7,802 nucleotides of DNA. Origin: Cocleimonas sp. (lineage in GTDB: Bacteria > Pseudomonadota > Gammaproteobacteria > Thiotrichales > Thiotrichaceae). This document shows positions 1 to 5,507 of the stretch, piece after piece. The translations under genes were made by a program, and so were the position numbers. The stretch is from assembly GCA_023146675.1 (NCBI GenBank), contig JAGLBQ010000275.1, positions 1 through 7,802 on the forward strand. Reading direction: 5' to 3'. Each line of letters starts with the position of its first letter. The stretch's first letter is position 1. The notes under the pieces are model-generated. The model was not told where the DNA came from and did no database searches. It was given only the letters and a program-made list of their open reading frames with translations.

Positions 1-240
1 GCGGTTGATCGTCTAGGTCAAAAACGTAATCCTTTTCATCCTTTTAGTACCTTTGATACGGTTTCGTTAGCAGCACTTGCTTATGGGCAAACTGTATTGG
101 CACGTTCTGTTCAGGCTGCTGGATTTCCTTGGGATAGTGTAGAAGCACATTCAGCGGTTTATGATACTGAAAAAACCGCTGATTTATTTTGTCAAATAAT
201 GAATGATTGGCAAGGTTTTCGCCCCTTTGTTGCGCAGTAG
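1..240 (+). CDS. rnt: Ribonuclease T, C-terminal part (5' end outside window)
   Basis: This is the last 79 codons of a reading frame that enters from the left edge and ends at a TAG at 238-240. RNase T is a DEDD-family 3'-5' exonuclease that trims the 3' ends of tRNAs and other stable RNAs in the cytoplasm. The fragment holds the family's C-terminal signature: a KRNPFHPFSTFDT stretch near its start, then a GQTVLA helix and the ExoIII-type motif HSAVYD (fragment residues 50-55), whose His and Asp correspond to the catalytic pair of the DEDDh active site. TEKTADLF follows and the protein ends shortly after, as in the E. coli enzyme. The N-terminal ExoI and ExoII motifs lie outside the window. 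The next gene starts 33 bases downstream in the same frame, separated by the stop codon. Identification is confident; completeness of the gene cannot be judged. Confidence 0.93.
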   Translation, partial: AVDRLGQKRNPFHPFSTFDTVSLAALAYGQTVLARSVQAAGFPWDSVEAHSAVYDTEKTADLFCQIMNDWQGFRPFVAQ

Positions 241-273
241 TCTTTACTTGAAATTGATCAAAGGGTAGTTAAT

Positions 274-522
274 ATGCATGGCATGGTTCCACCAGATCCT
301 AATACTAAGGTTTCACAAGCACGTTTTGCCGTTGTTTCTGTTCCGCGTCGTAGCCGTAAGCGTTTTTCCGCAGGTTGTGTCGAGATAAAGGAAACCTATG
401 ATGACGCGCTTGCGGCAGAAAATATAGAAAATAAAATGTATGCCGCTATTGTGATAGGTCCTTCTAAATCATCCGAGGGGCAGATTCTTTACTATCTATC
501 AGAATGGATAGGAAACTTCTAA
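274..522 (+). CDS. Uncharacterised 82-residue protein between rnt and holA
   Basis: I do not recognise a named family. The ATG at 274 has a good Shine-Dalgarno AAGGG at 261-265, eight bases upstream; a second ATG at 283 is possible but worse placed. The protein has no signal peptide or membrane segment and is probably cytoplasmic. Its first 17 residues are proline-rich and probably flexible. A basic patch, PRRSRKRF (residues 24-31), follows, then an acidic, alanine-rich stretch (ETYDDALAAE), then a compact C-terminal part with YAAIVIGPSKSSEG and a YYLSEW ending. The alternating hydrophobic strands and basic patch suggest a small alpha/beta fold that might bind nucleic acid; this is inference only. 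It ends one base before holA, so the two are probably co-transcribed and translationally coupled. In E. coli the gene just upstream of holA is lptE, an outer-membrane lipoprotein; this protein has no lipobox and is not LptE. Coding status is likely from the ribosome site, the tight spacing and the protein-like composition. Confidence 0.78.
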   Translation: MHGMVPPDPNTKVSQARFAVVSVPRRSRKRFSAGCVEIKETYDDALAAENIENKMYAAIVIGPSKSSEGQILYYLSEWIGNF

Positions 523-523
523 A

Positions 524-1567
524 ATGCAATTGAAGCTTGATCAACTGCCAAATTTTCTGGCGCGTAAAGAAAATTTCAAACCTGTCTTTTTTCTTTCAGG
601 CGAAGAGCCATTGCAAATGATGGAAGCAGCGGATGCCATTCGTTCTGCGGCACAAGCGTGGGGTTTTACTGAGCGTGAAATTTTACAAGTTGATAATACC
701 TTTAGTTGGAATGAGCTATTTCAGTCATCGAATGCTTTGTCGCTATTTAGCGATAAAAAAATCCTTGATTTACGCATGACGAATTCAAAACCAGGAGCAG
801 CGGGTAGTAAAGCACTACGAGAATATGTTAGTAAACTGCCTGATGACAAGGTATTGCTTATCCAAATGGATAAACTAGATTTTCGTTCTAAAAGTTCCGC
901 TTGGGTTAAAGCATTGGACAGGGCTGGGGTGATGATTCAAGTGTGGAAATTATCCCCTGCACAGACGATTGGCTGGGTTGCAAATCGTATGCGCAAAAAA
1001 AACATACAGCCAAGTCAAGATACGGTGCGTTTTTTGACTGAGCGCATTGAGGGTAATTTATTAGCTGCTGCGCAAGAGATTGATAAGTTGCATCTTTTGC
1101 ATGGTGAAGGTGAAATCAGTTTAGAGCAAGTACAAGCTTCGGTTAGTGATAGCTCACGTTTTAGTACGTTTGATCTTTCTGATGCCGTGATGATGGGTGA
1201 TGCAAAAAGAGTACAGCATGTCTTGCATATTCTACAGCAAGAAGGTGCCGCTATTCCCTTGGTTTTATGGACGTTGTCTAATCTATCACGTCAGCTTTAT
1301 GATGCCTGCTATCAATTGAAAAATGGTGCAAATGAAGCAGCGATTATCCGCAAAATTCCTTATCCACAACAACGAAATTTCACCGTCGCATTACAGCGTT
1401 TAAAACATCATGCCGATTGGCAGGTTATTCTGCAACAGAATGCCGATATAGATCGTCTTTCAAAAGGCTTAAGTGAAGGTGGCAATAAGGGAGTGGGCAG
1501 AGTCTGGGCTGGAATGCTGGAGCTATCGCTTTTACTGTCGGGAATTCAGTTAATACCTCCCTTATAA
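524..1567 (+). CDS. holA: DNA polymerase III delta subunit (clamp loader wrench)
   Basis: HolA is the delta subunit of the clamp-loader complex, which opens the beta sliding clamp and loads it on primed DNA. At 347 residues it is close to the 343 of E. coli. The expected AAA+-like layout is visible: an N-terminal domain (about 1-140) starting with FFLSGEEPLQ where a P-loop would be, but without a functional Walker A, as is normal for delta; a small helical domain with the conserved IEGNLLAAAQEIDKL (about 175-189); and a C-terminal collar domain opening with SSRFSTFDLSDAV (210-222). A Ser-Lys-Gly region near residues 313-325 is typical of the collar. The start follows the previous stop by one base, with AGGA at 510-513 ten bases upstream. 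After its TAA come 136 bases with no obvious terminator hairpin, so transcripts may continue into proA. Confidence 0.95.
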   Translation: MQLKLDQLPNFLARKENFKPVFFLSGEEPLQMMEAADAIRSAAQAWGFTEREILQVDNTFSWNELFQSSNALSLFSDKKILDLRMTNSKPGAAGSKALREYVSKLPDDKVLLIQMDKLDFRSKSSAWVKALDRAGVMIQVWKLSPAQTIGWVANRMRKKNIQPSQDTVRFLTERIEGNLLAAAQEIDKLHLLHGEGEISLEQVQASVSDSSRFSTFDLSDAVMMGDAKRVQHVLHILQQEGAAIPLVLWTLSNLSRQLYDACYQLKNGANEAAIIRKIPYPQQRNFTVALQRLKHHADWQVILQQNADIDRLSKGLSEGGNKGVGRVWAGMLELSLLLSGIQLIPPL

Positions 1568-1573
1568 GCACAT

Positions 1574-1662
1574 TTAAATTACGGCATAATTAATACTGAT
1601 TATCCCTTCAAGCAGATATACCTGAAAATATAAAAATACCTCCTATACTGTTAAATTGCGGC
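1574..1662 (+). repeat. Near-identical 12-base direct repeat before proA
   Basis: TTAAATTACGGC at 1574-1585 recurs as TTAAATTGCGGC at 1651-1662, one mismatch apart and 77 bases on. The 10-base core AAATTACGGC appears a third time at 3031-3040, just after proA. The first copy also sits in a small AT hairpin (AATTA at 1577-1581 against TAATT at 1587-1591). These could be regulator sites flanking proA or chance in AT-rich spacers; I cannot decide. Confidence 0.3.
1644..1649 (+). promoter_or_regulatory. Possible -10 hexamer for proA
   Basis: TATACT matches the sigma-70 -10 consensus at five of six positions and lies in the 136-base spacer between holA and proA, 54 bases before the first proA ATG. 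No good -35 hexamer is seen 16-18 bases upstream, so the call rests on the -10 and on the spacer size. Confidence 0.33.
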
Positions 1663-1703
1663 AAGCATTTAGCGCATAAGGTGTTTAAATAATTAACATT
1701 TTT

Positions 1704-2996
1704 ATGGATTATAAAACCATGACTATAAATAAAGACATCACTGATATTAAGCAATATATGCAACAAGTCGGGAGCAAAGCGCGTGCCGCTTCTAGTGTTT
1801 TATCAGCAGCAGAAACTGTGATTAAAAACAATGCCTTAAATGCTATCGCTGATCTAGTTATTGAAAGAAAAGAATGGTTGCAAGTTGAAAATAAAAAAGA
1901 CCTAGAAGTAGGTGTAAAAAAAGGTTTAAGCCCTGCATTATTAGACCGACTAGCACTGACTGAGGATGGCATTGAAAACATGGCAGAAGGTCTGCGCCAA
2001 GTAGCAACCTTGCCTGATCCTATTGGTTCAATCTCAAATATGGACTACCGTCCGTCGGGAATTCAGATTGGTCAAATGCGTGTTCCGCTGGGTGTGATTG
2101 GAATTATTTATGAGTCTCGACCTAATGTAACCGTGGATGCGGCGGCATTATGTTTAAAATCTGGTAATGCAACAATTCTACGCGGTGGTTCAGAAGCAAT
2201 ACATTCTAATCGTGCCATTGCGGCTTGTATTCAAGAAGGTTTATCAAAAGTAGGGTTGCCGAGTGATAGTGTACAAGTTATTGAAACCACTGATCGTGCG
2301 GCTGTTGGTGAGTTGTTGCGCTTAGATGATTTTGTTGATGTCATTATTCCGCGTGGCGGGAAAGGCTTAATTGAGCGGGTTACAAAGGAATCATTAATTC
2401 CTGTGATTAAGCATTTGGATGGTATTTGTCATGTCTATATTGATGATGATGCAGATTTAGATAAAGCGGTTGATGTTGCTTACAACTCAAAAACACAGCG
2501 TTACGGGGTCTGTAATACAATGGAAACATTGCTGGTCGCAGAGTCTATAGCGGTTAAGGTATTACCCATATTAGCTGATAAATATAAAATAAAAGGAGTT
2601 GAACTACGTGGTTGTGACAAAACGCAACAGATCATTGCAGATTGTATTCCCGCAACAGAAGAAGACTGGGGAGAGGAGTATCTCGCTGCGATTTTATCAA
2701 TCAAAGTCGTTGATAAGCTTGATGATGCCATTGAGCATATAAACACTTACAGCTCGCAACATACCGATAGTATTATCACTCAGGATTATACCAAGGCTCG
2801 AAAATTTTTAAGAGAAGTGGATTCCAGTTCCGTGATGGTGAATGCATCGACACGTTTTGCAGACGGATTTGAATATGGGCTTGGGGCAGAAATTGGTATT
2901 AGTACCGATAAATTACATGCACGTGGTCCAGTGGGGTTAGAGGGTTTAACTTCAATGAAGTACGTGGTTTTTGGTGATGGACATATAAGGCAATAA
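1704..2996 (+). CDS. proA: Gamma-glutamyl phosphate reductase
   Basis: ProA is the second enzyme of proline biosynthesis: it reduces gamma-glutamyl phosphate with NADPH to glutamate-5-semialdehyde in the cytoplasm. The 430 residues fit the aldehyde dehydrogenase-like family. Visible motifs include VPLGVIGIIYESRPNVT (127-143), the SGNATILRGGSEA glycine-rich stretch (153-165), IIPRGGKGLI (214-223), the catalytic cysteine Cys270 in QRYGVCNTMETLL, and the family signature around 336-357 with Gln-His-Thr-Asp-Ser-Ile. The start is uncertain: ATG at 1704 has no close Shine-Dalgarno (AAGGTG at 1678-1683 is too far), while ATG at 1719 has only a weak GGA ten bases upstream. Both precede the conserved domain, which begins near residue 19. 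The gene ends with tandem TAATAA. proB, its usual partner in E. coli, is not adjacent; a solitary proA next to nadD is the arrangement known in Pseudomonas. Confidence 0.96.
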   Translation: MDYKTMTINKDITDIKQYMQQVGSKARAASSVLSAAETVIKNNALNAIADLVIERKEWLQVENKKDLEVGVKKGLSPALLDRLALTEDGIENMAEGLRQVATLPDPIGSISNMDYRPSGIQIGQMRVPLGVIGIIYESRPNVTVDAAALCLKSGNATILRGGSEAIHSNRAIAACIQEGLSKVGLPSDSVQVIETTDRAAVGELLRLDDFVDVIIPRGGKGLIERVTKESLIPVIKHLDGICHVYIDDDADLDKAVDVAYNSKTQRYGVCNTMETLLVAESIAVKVLPILADKYKIKGVELRGCDKTQQIIADCIPATEEDWGEEYLAAILSIKVVDKLDDAIEHINTYSSQHTDSIITQDYTKARKFLREVDSSSVMVNASTRFADGFEYGLGAEIGISTDKLHARGPVGLEGLTSMKYVVFGDGHIRQ

Positions 2997-2999
2997 TAA

Positions 3000-3019
3000 T
3001 CGAGAGCCACCAAACTCGA
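3000..3019 (+). repeat. Small hairpin right after proA
   Basis: TCGAG at 3000-3004 pairs with CTCGA at 3015-3019 around a ten-base loop, three bases after the first proA stop codon. No T-run follows, so it is not a standard intrinsic terminator; it could protect the 3' end of the proA message. The stem is only five base pairs and may be chance. Confidence 0.35.
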
Positions 3020-3020
3020 A

Positions 3021-3101
3021 ACTTATTAACAAATTACGGCTAGGAAACTGCCGATTAAGCAAGATAAATAGTTCCTGTTTAGCAGCGTCTCGTTAATAAG
3101 T
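3021..3101 (+). repeat. 81-base imperfect inverted repeat between proA and nadD
   Basis: The outer arms are a perfect 10-base inverted repeat: ACTTATTAAC (3021-3030) and GTTAATAAGT (3092-3101). Inside them, ACGGCTAGGAAACT (3036-3049) pairs with bases 3070-3088 through AGTTCCT (3070-3076), AGC (3081-3083) and CGT (3086-3088), with short bulges. The apical loop is about 20 bases. Nearly the whole element therefore folds on itself. It lies in the spacer and its right arm stops three bases before the putative nadD -10 hexamer. It could be a miniature mobile or extragenic palindromic repeat, a structured message leader or an operator region. Base pairing is seen directly; function is inferred. Confidence 0.5.
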
Positions 3102-3104
3102 GCC

Positions 3105-3110
3105 TATAAT
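3105..3110 (+). promoter_or_regulatory. Probable -10 hexamer for nadD
   Basis: TATAAT is a perfect sigma-70 -10 match 15 bases before the nadD ATG. Transcription would start near 3117 and give a very short leader. No convincing -35 hexamer stands at the right distance, because that position falls in the arm and bulge of the inverted repeat. If used, the promoter may depend on an activator or be weak. Confidence 0.4.
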
Positions 3111-3125
3111 AAAAGCGAGAATATT

Positions 3126-3824
3126 ATGATTGGAATTATGGGAGGTACCTTTGACCCTATTCACTTTGGTCATTTACGACCCGCATTAGAAGTTTGCGAG
3201 CGCTTATCTTTATCACAAGTGCGTTTTATACCGTGCCGTGTTCCCCCGCACCGTTCACAGCCAATGGCAAGTGCAGAAGACCGATTAAGAATGGTTCAAA
3301 TGGCGGTTGAAAATACGCCTCAGTTCTATTTAGATGACCGTGAATTACGCCGTAGTGATGGTGCGTCATACTCTGTGGATACCTTAAAATCTTTAATTGA
3401 AGAATATGATGAATCGTTGATTTTAATGTTAGGAGCTGATGCCTTTTTAGGTTTTATTCGTTGGAAAAATTGGCGAGAAATATTGAAAATGGCAAATATT
3501 GTTGTTTCATGTCGTCCAGGACATAAAATTCCTCAAATAGAGTCTTGGGCAAAAGGTCGTGTCGTTGAGTCTGTTGAAGAACTTCAAGAGCATAGGGCAG
3601 GTAAGATTATGTTTATCGAAGTGACTCAATTAGCTATTTCAGCAACGGATATACGCAGCCAGTTATTAGAAGGGCTGAGTGCGCGATATTTAATGCCGAT
3701 TGAAGTTGCAGACTATATTTATACGCGTCAGCTTTATTGTCGTGATTGTGGTAGTGAGCCTAATAAAGATTATGAGATCGTAAATATTATTGATCTTGAA
3801 CGTCATGCTGTTTTAAGTGGTTAG
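3126..3824 (+). CDS. nadD: Nicotinate-nucleotide adenylyltransferase
   Basis: NadD transfers AMP from ATP to nicotinate mononucleotide to give deamido-NAD, the step before NAD synthetase. The 232-residue protein opens with the nucleotidyltransferase motif GGTFDPIHFGH (6-16), whose two histidines contact ATP phosphates, followed by PPH (40-42), the NadD region LMLGADAF (100-107) with RWKNWREI (112-119), and the C-terminal ISATDIR motif (171-177) equivalent to ISSTxxR. RYLMPIEVADYI (187-198) is the usual end of the fold. About 30 further residues follow, holding CRDCG (205-209) and a hydrophobic IVNIIDL segment; E. coli NadD is about 213 residues, so this tail is an extension. There is no strong Shine-Dalgarno (GAGA near 3117-3120), but the start puts the motif at the expected N-terminal place. 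Confidence 0.95.
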   Translation: MIGIMGGTFDPIHFGHLRPALEVCERLSLSQVRFIPCRVPPHRSQPMASAEDRLRMVQMAVENTPQFYLDDRELRRSDGASYSVDTLKSLIEEYDESLILMLGADAFLGFIRWKNWREILKMANIVVSCRPGHKIPQIESWAKGRVVESVEELQEHRAGKIMFIEVTQLAISATDIRSQLLEGLSARYLMPIEVADYIYTRQLYCRDCGSEPNKDYEIVNIIDLERHAVLSG

Positions 3825-3844
3825 GTTTTCTCTTCCAGACAAGA

Positions 3845-3850
3845 TATAAT
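3845..3850 (+). promoter_or_regulatory. Possible -10 hexamer for rsfS-rlmH
   Basis: TATAAT lies in the 57-base nadD-rsfS spacer, 31 bases before the rsfS ATG. The best -35 candidate, TTAGGT at 3821-3826 with an 18-base spacer, is poor and overlaps the nadD stop codon. The site may let rsfS and rlmH be expressed apart from nadD. Confidence 0.33.
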
Positions 3851-3881
3851 CAGTTGTTTTTAACGTATTAAGAAATTACCT

Positions 3882-4229
3882 ATGGAATTAAAACAACTCG
3901 TTGAGCTTTGTCATACTGCATTAGATGCAATGAAAGCTGAAAATATTATTACTATTGATGTCACAGGGAAATCATCAATGAATGATGTAATGCTCTTTGC
4001 GACAGGTACTTCGACGCGGCATGTAAAAGCATTAGCAGTTTCTCTTAATGCAGATGCTAAAAAAGCGGGTATAGAGCCGTTTGGTCTAGAAGGTGCTAAT
4101 GAGGGGCAGTGGGCATTAGTAGACTTAGGTGATGTGGTTGTACATATTATGCTGCCTGATGTTAGAGACTTCTATCAGTTAGAAAGATTATGGCAAAATG
4201 ATGATACTGTTGATTCTGAGACCACTTAA
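3882..4229 (+). CDS. rsfS: Ribosomal silencing factor RsfS
   Basis: RsfS (formerly YbeB, Iojap family) binds ribosomal protein L14 on the large subunit and blocks joining with the small subunit, lowering translation in starvation or stationary phase. The 115 residues match the family from near the first residue: IDVTGKSSMNDVMLFATGTS (25-44), the helix TRHVKALAVSL (45-55), then GLEGANEGQWALVDLGDVVV (68-87) and HIMLPDVRDFYQLERLW (88-104). A short acidic tail follows. There is no strong Shine-Dalgarno before the ATG. The TAA is immediately followed by the rlmH ATG, so the two are almost certainly translated from one message; pairing rsfS with rlmH after nadD is widespread in bacteria. Confidence 0.96.
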   Translation: MELKQLVELCHTALDAMKAENIITIDVTGKSSMNDVMLFATGTSTRHVKALAVSLNADAKKAGIEPFGLEGANEGQWALVDLGDVVVHIMLPDVRDFYQLERLWQNDDTVDSETT

Positions 4230-4703
4230 ATGCGACTTTATTTATTGGCAGTAGGCACAAAAATGCCACAGTGGGTGAGTAAAGGCTATGAAGAATATGC
4301 ACATCGTATGCCCGCAAAATGCAAATTGGTTCTAAAAGAAATACCTGCCGAAAAAAGAAATAAAAACAGCAATATAGAAGCAATACAAAATAAAGAAGCC
4401 AGTAAGTTATTACGTGCTATTCCTAAGAATGCCCGAATAGTTGCTCTAGATGGTCAAGGTACTATTTGGAGTACAGATAAATTAGCTATCCGAATGGAAG
4501 ACTGGATGATGTCTGGTCAAGATATAGTGCTATTAATTGGTGGTCCTGACGGACTTACGCCTGATATTTTAAGCAAAGCTAATGAGCACTGGTCTCTATC
4601 TAACCTAACTTTTCCTCATCCCTTAGTCCGTATTATTGTTGCTGAACAACTTTACCGCGCATGGACGATTACTGAAAACCATCCTTATCATCGAGCAGGG
4701 TAG
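4230..4703 (+). CDS. rlmH: 23S rRNA pseudouridine-1915 N3-methyltransferase
   Basis: RlmH is a small SPOUT-class enzyme that uses S-adenosylmethionine to methylate pseudouridine 1915 in helix 69 of 23S rRNA, acting late on assembled 70S ribosomes. Its 157 residues compare with 155 in E. coli. It starts with the usual RLYLLAVGTKMPQWV (2-16) and carries the trefoil-knot motifs: VALDGQG (71-77), LLIGGPDGL (101-109), and SLSNLTFPHPLVRIIVAEQL (122-141). The family's end, ENHPYHR (149-155), is present with two extra residues. The ATG abuts the rsfS stop, and the Shine-Dalgarno would have to lie in rsfS coding sequence; none is obvious, which suggests translational coupling. In E. coli the next genes are mrdA and mrdB; they are absent here. 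Confidence 0.97.
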   Translation: MRLYLLAVGTKMPQWVSKGYEEYAHRMPAKCKLVLKEIPAEKRNKNSNIEAIQNKEASKLLRAIPKNARIVALDGQGTIWSTDKLAIRMEDWMMSGQDIVLLIGGPDGLTPDILSKANEHWSLSNLTFPHPLVRIIVAEQLYRAWTITENHPYHRAG

Positions 4704-4817
4704 TCGATGCGATTAACCTTGTATTTCAGAGTAAAGCATCTCCATTTTTTCAAATAATGAAACGCTATTGAATACAGGTCAGTCTCCAAACGGATGGTAT
4801 CTATAGTAATCCATTGC

Positions 4818-4838
4818 ATTGTTGCAACAATATTTTTT
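4818..4838 (+). terminator. Possible intrinsic terminator after rlmH
   Basis: A perfect 14-base palindrome, ATTGTTGCAACAAT (4818-4831), is followed after one base by six T (4833-4838). The stem is at most five AT-rich pairs around TGCA, so it would be weak, and it lies 115 bases after the rlmH stop. A longer hairpin was not found between the two. Confidence 0.35.
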
Positions 4839-4950
4839 CATAGGCTTTTTAATGTTTTATGATTTTTAGGACGAAGATAATTTTCTTGAAATTTAACTAT
4901 CTTCTGGATCTTCATCCTTTGTTTCTCATCCATTTTACTCGATTCAAACG

Positions 4951-5082
4951 TCACTTTTTCATTTCTTTTTTAAGATCCTGAATTTTATCTTCCAAATCGC
5001 TAGTACGCTGCTTTTGTCAGTGAAGCAATTCAAGTAGCATTGCCTGTAGATTATGAAAAGTTACCTGAGGAATGAGAACATC
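4951..5082 (-). pseudogene. Possible coding remnant, in phase after the 140-residue gene
   Basis: After the TAG at 5083-5085, the same minus-strand frame continues for 21 codons (5082-5020) to a TGA at 5017-5019, then 21 more codons to a TGA at 4951-4953. The first block reads IPQVTFHNLQAMLLELLH near its end; the second contains SDLEDKIQDLKKEMKK, a regular amphipathic, coiled-coil-like C terminus. Two stops interrupt what looks like one protein end. It may be the decayed tail of a foreign gene, or of a formerly longer version of the upstream gene. Family not recognised; a plus-strand frame over the same bases is an alternative. Confidence 0.3.
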
Positions 5083-5505
5083 CTAATGCTTTGTTTTATT
5101 TGATGAATTAGGGTTGTAAAATTCTATTTTCTGTTCTTGTTGTGCTTTTTCAAGGCTACGGTCAAAAATAAATTCAACCGATATTTCATTTTTCTCGCCC
5201 ACTGCTTTGACTTGTTGCAAATCGGGGATACGCTGGGCTAGGTAGGTACACATGGCGATGCCTAGGTTGTAATCTTCTTCAAATAATGCGCTGATCAATG
5301 AATTAGCGATATATTGGGCGCGTTGCAGGGTGTTAGGGGCTTCGATGTTGTCTTTCCCCAGCGTGATACCGTCATTCATTTTTGCATCCATTTTATCCAG
5401 ATACTGATGTTGCTCTTCTGGAATGGGTTTGTTGCGGTCATATTCCAGTAGAACGGTGTCATTGATAATGATGTGGAGCATATTATCAGGCTTACTATTT
5501 TCCAT
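5083..5505 (-). CDS. Uncharacterised 140-residue protein downstream of metG
   Basis: I cannot assign a named family or function. The ATG at 5505 lies two bases after the metG stop codon, so the gene is probably co-transcribed and translationally coupled with metG; an alternative Met at residue 9 would give 132 residues. There is no signal peptide or membrane segment, so the protein is probably cytoplasmic. Two strands open the likely domain (LHIIINDTVLLEYD, 10-23), followed by an acidic helical part with DKMDAKMNDGI (37-47), then a helix-rich segment with QRAQYIANSLISALFEED (61-78) and AMCTYLAQRIPDL (84-96), and a final strand ISVEFIFD (108-115). The last 25 residues are Gln, Lys and Asn-rich and look disordered. 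A conserved hypothetical protein of gammaproteobacteria is my best guess. The C-terminal end may have changed, because the frame continues past its TAG into protein-like sequence. Confidence 0.8.
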   Translation of the reverse strand: MENSKPDNMLHIIINDTVLLEYDRNKPIPEEQHQYLDKMDAKMNDGITLGKDNIEAPNTLQRAQYIANSLISALFEEDYNLGIAMCTYLAQRIPDLQQVKAVGEKNEISVEFIFDRSLEKAQQEQKIEFYNPNSSNKTKH

Positions 5506-5507
5506 TG

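Larger units (their letters stand above)
4704..5082. other. 379-base stretch without an intact gene
   Basis: This AT-rich region separates the convergent rlmH and minus-strand operon. I see a palindrome with T-run (4818-4838) and several interrupted reading frames. On the minus strand, one frame runs from 4933 to 4688 (into the rlmH 3' end) with a single internal TGA at 4838-4840; its first part begins MDEKQRMKIQKIVKF and the later part includes ETDLYSIAFHYLKKW. Another minus frame continues in phase from the gene at 5505-5083. On the plus strand, 5004-5111 is open except for a TGA at 5073-5075 and reads AIQVALPVDYEKLPEE before it. None has a convincing start and ribosome site. The most likely reading is decayed coding sequence, but some of these frames could be chance. 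Confidence 0.5.

Noticed and set aside
238..276. Readthrough or fusion of rnt with the following gene, which shares its frame
   Set aside because: The RNase T fragment ends near the usual family length, and the next gene has its own Shine-Dalgarno and ATG; one frame in three is shared by chance.
1709..1981. Minus-strand 90-codon reading frame inside proA
   Set aside because: It lies wholly within the well-identified proA gene, has serine- and phenylalanine-rich shadow composition and no ribosome site or family match.
2501..3013. Two further minus-strand frames of 75-81 codons over the 3' half of proA
   Set aside because: Both are antisense to conserved ProA sequence, and their composition follows from complementing the real codons.
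4162..4383. Minus-strand 73-codon frame across the rsfS-rlmH junction
   Set aside because: It is antisense to two confident genes and is rich in Cys, Phe and Leu from AT-rich complement; no start signal supports it.
4818..4831. Palindrome ATTGTTGCAACAAT as an insertion-sequence end
   Set aside because: GTTGCAAC-like ends occur in some insertion sequences, but I found no partner inverted repeat, target duplication or transposase nearby; a weak terminator explains it better.
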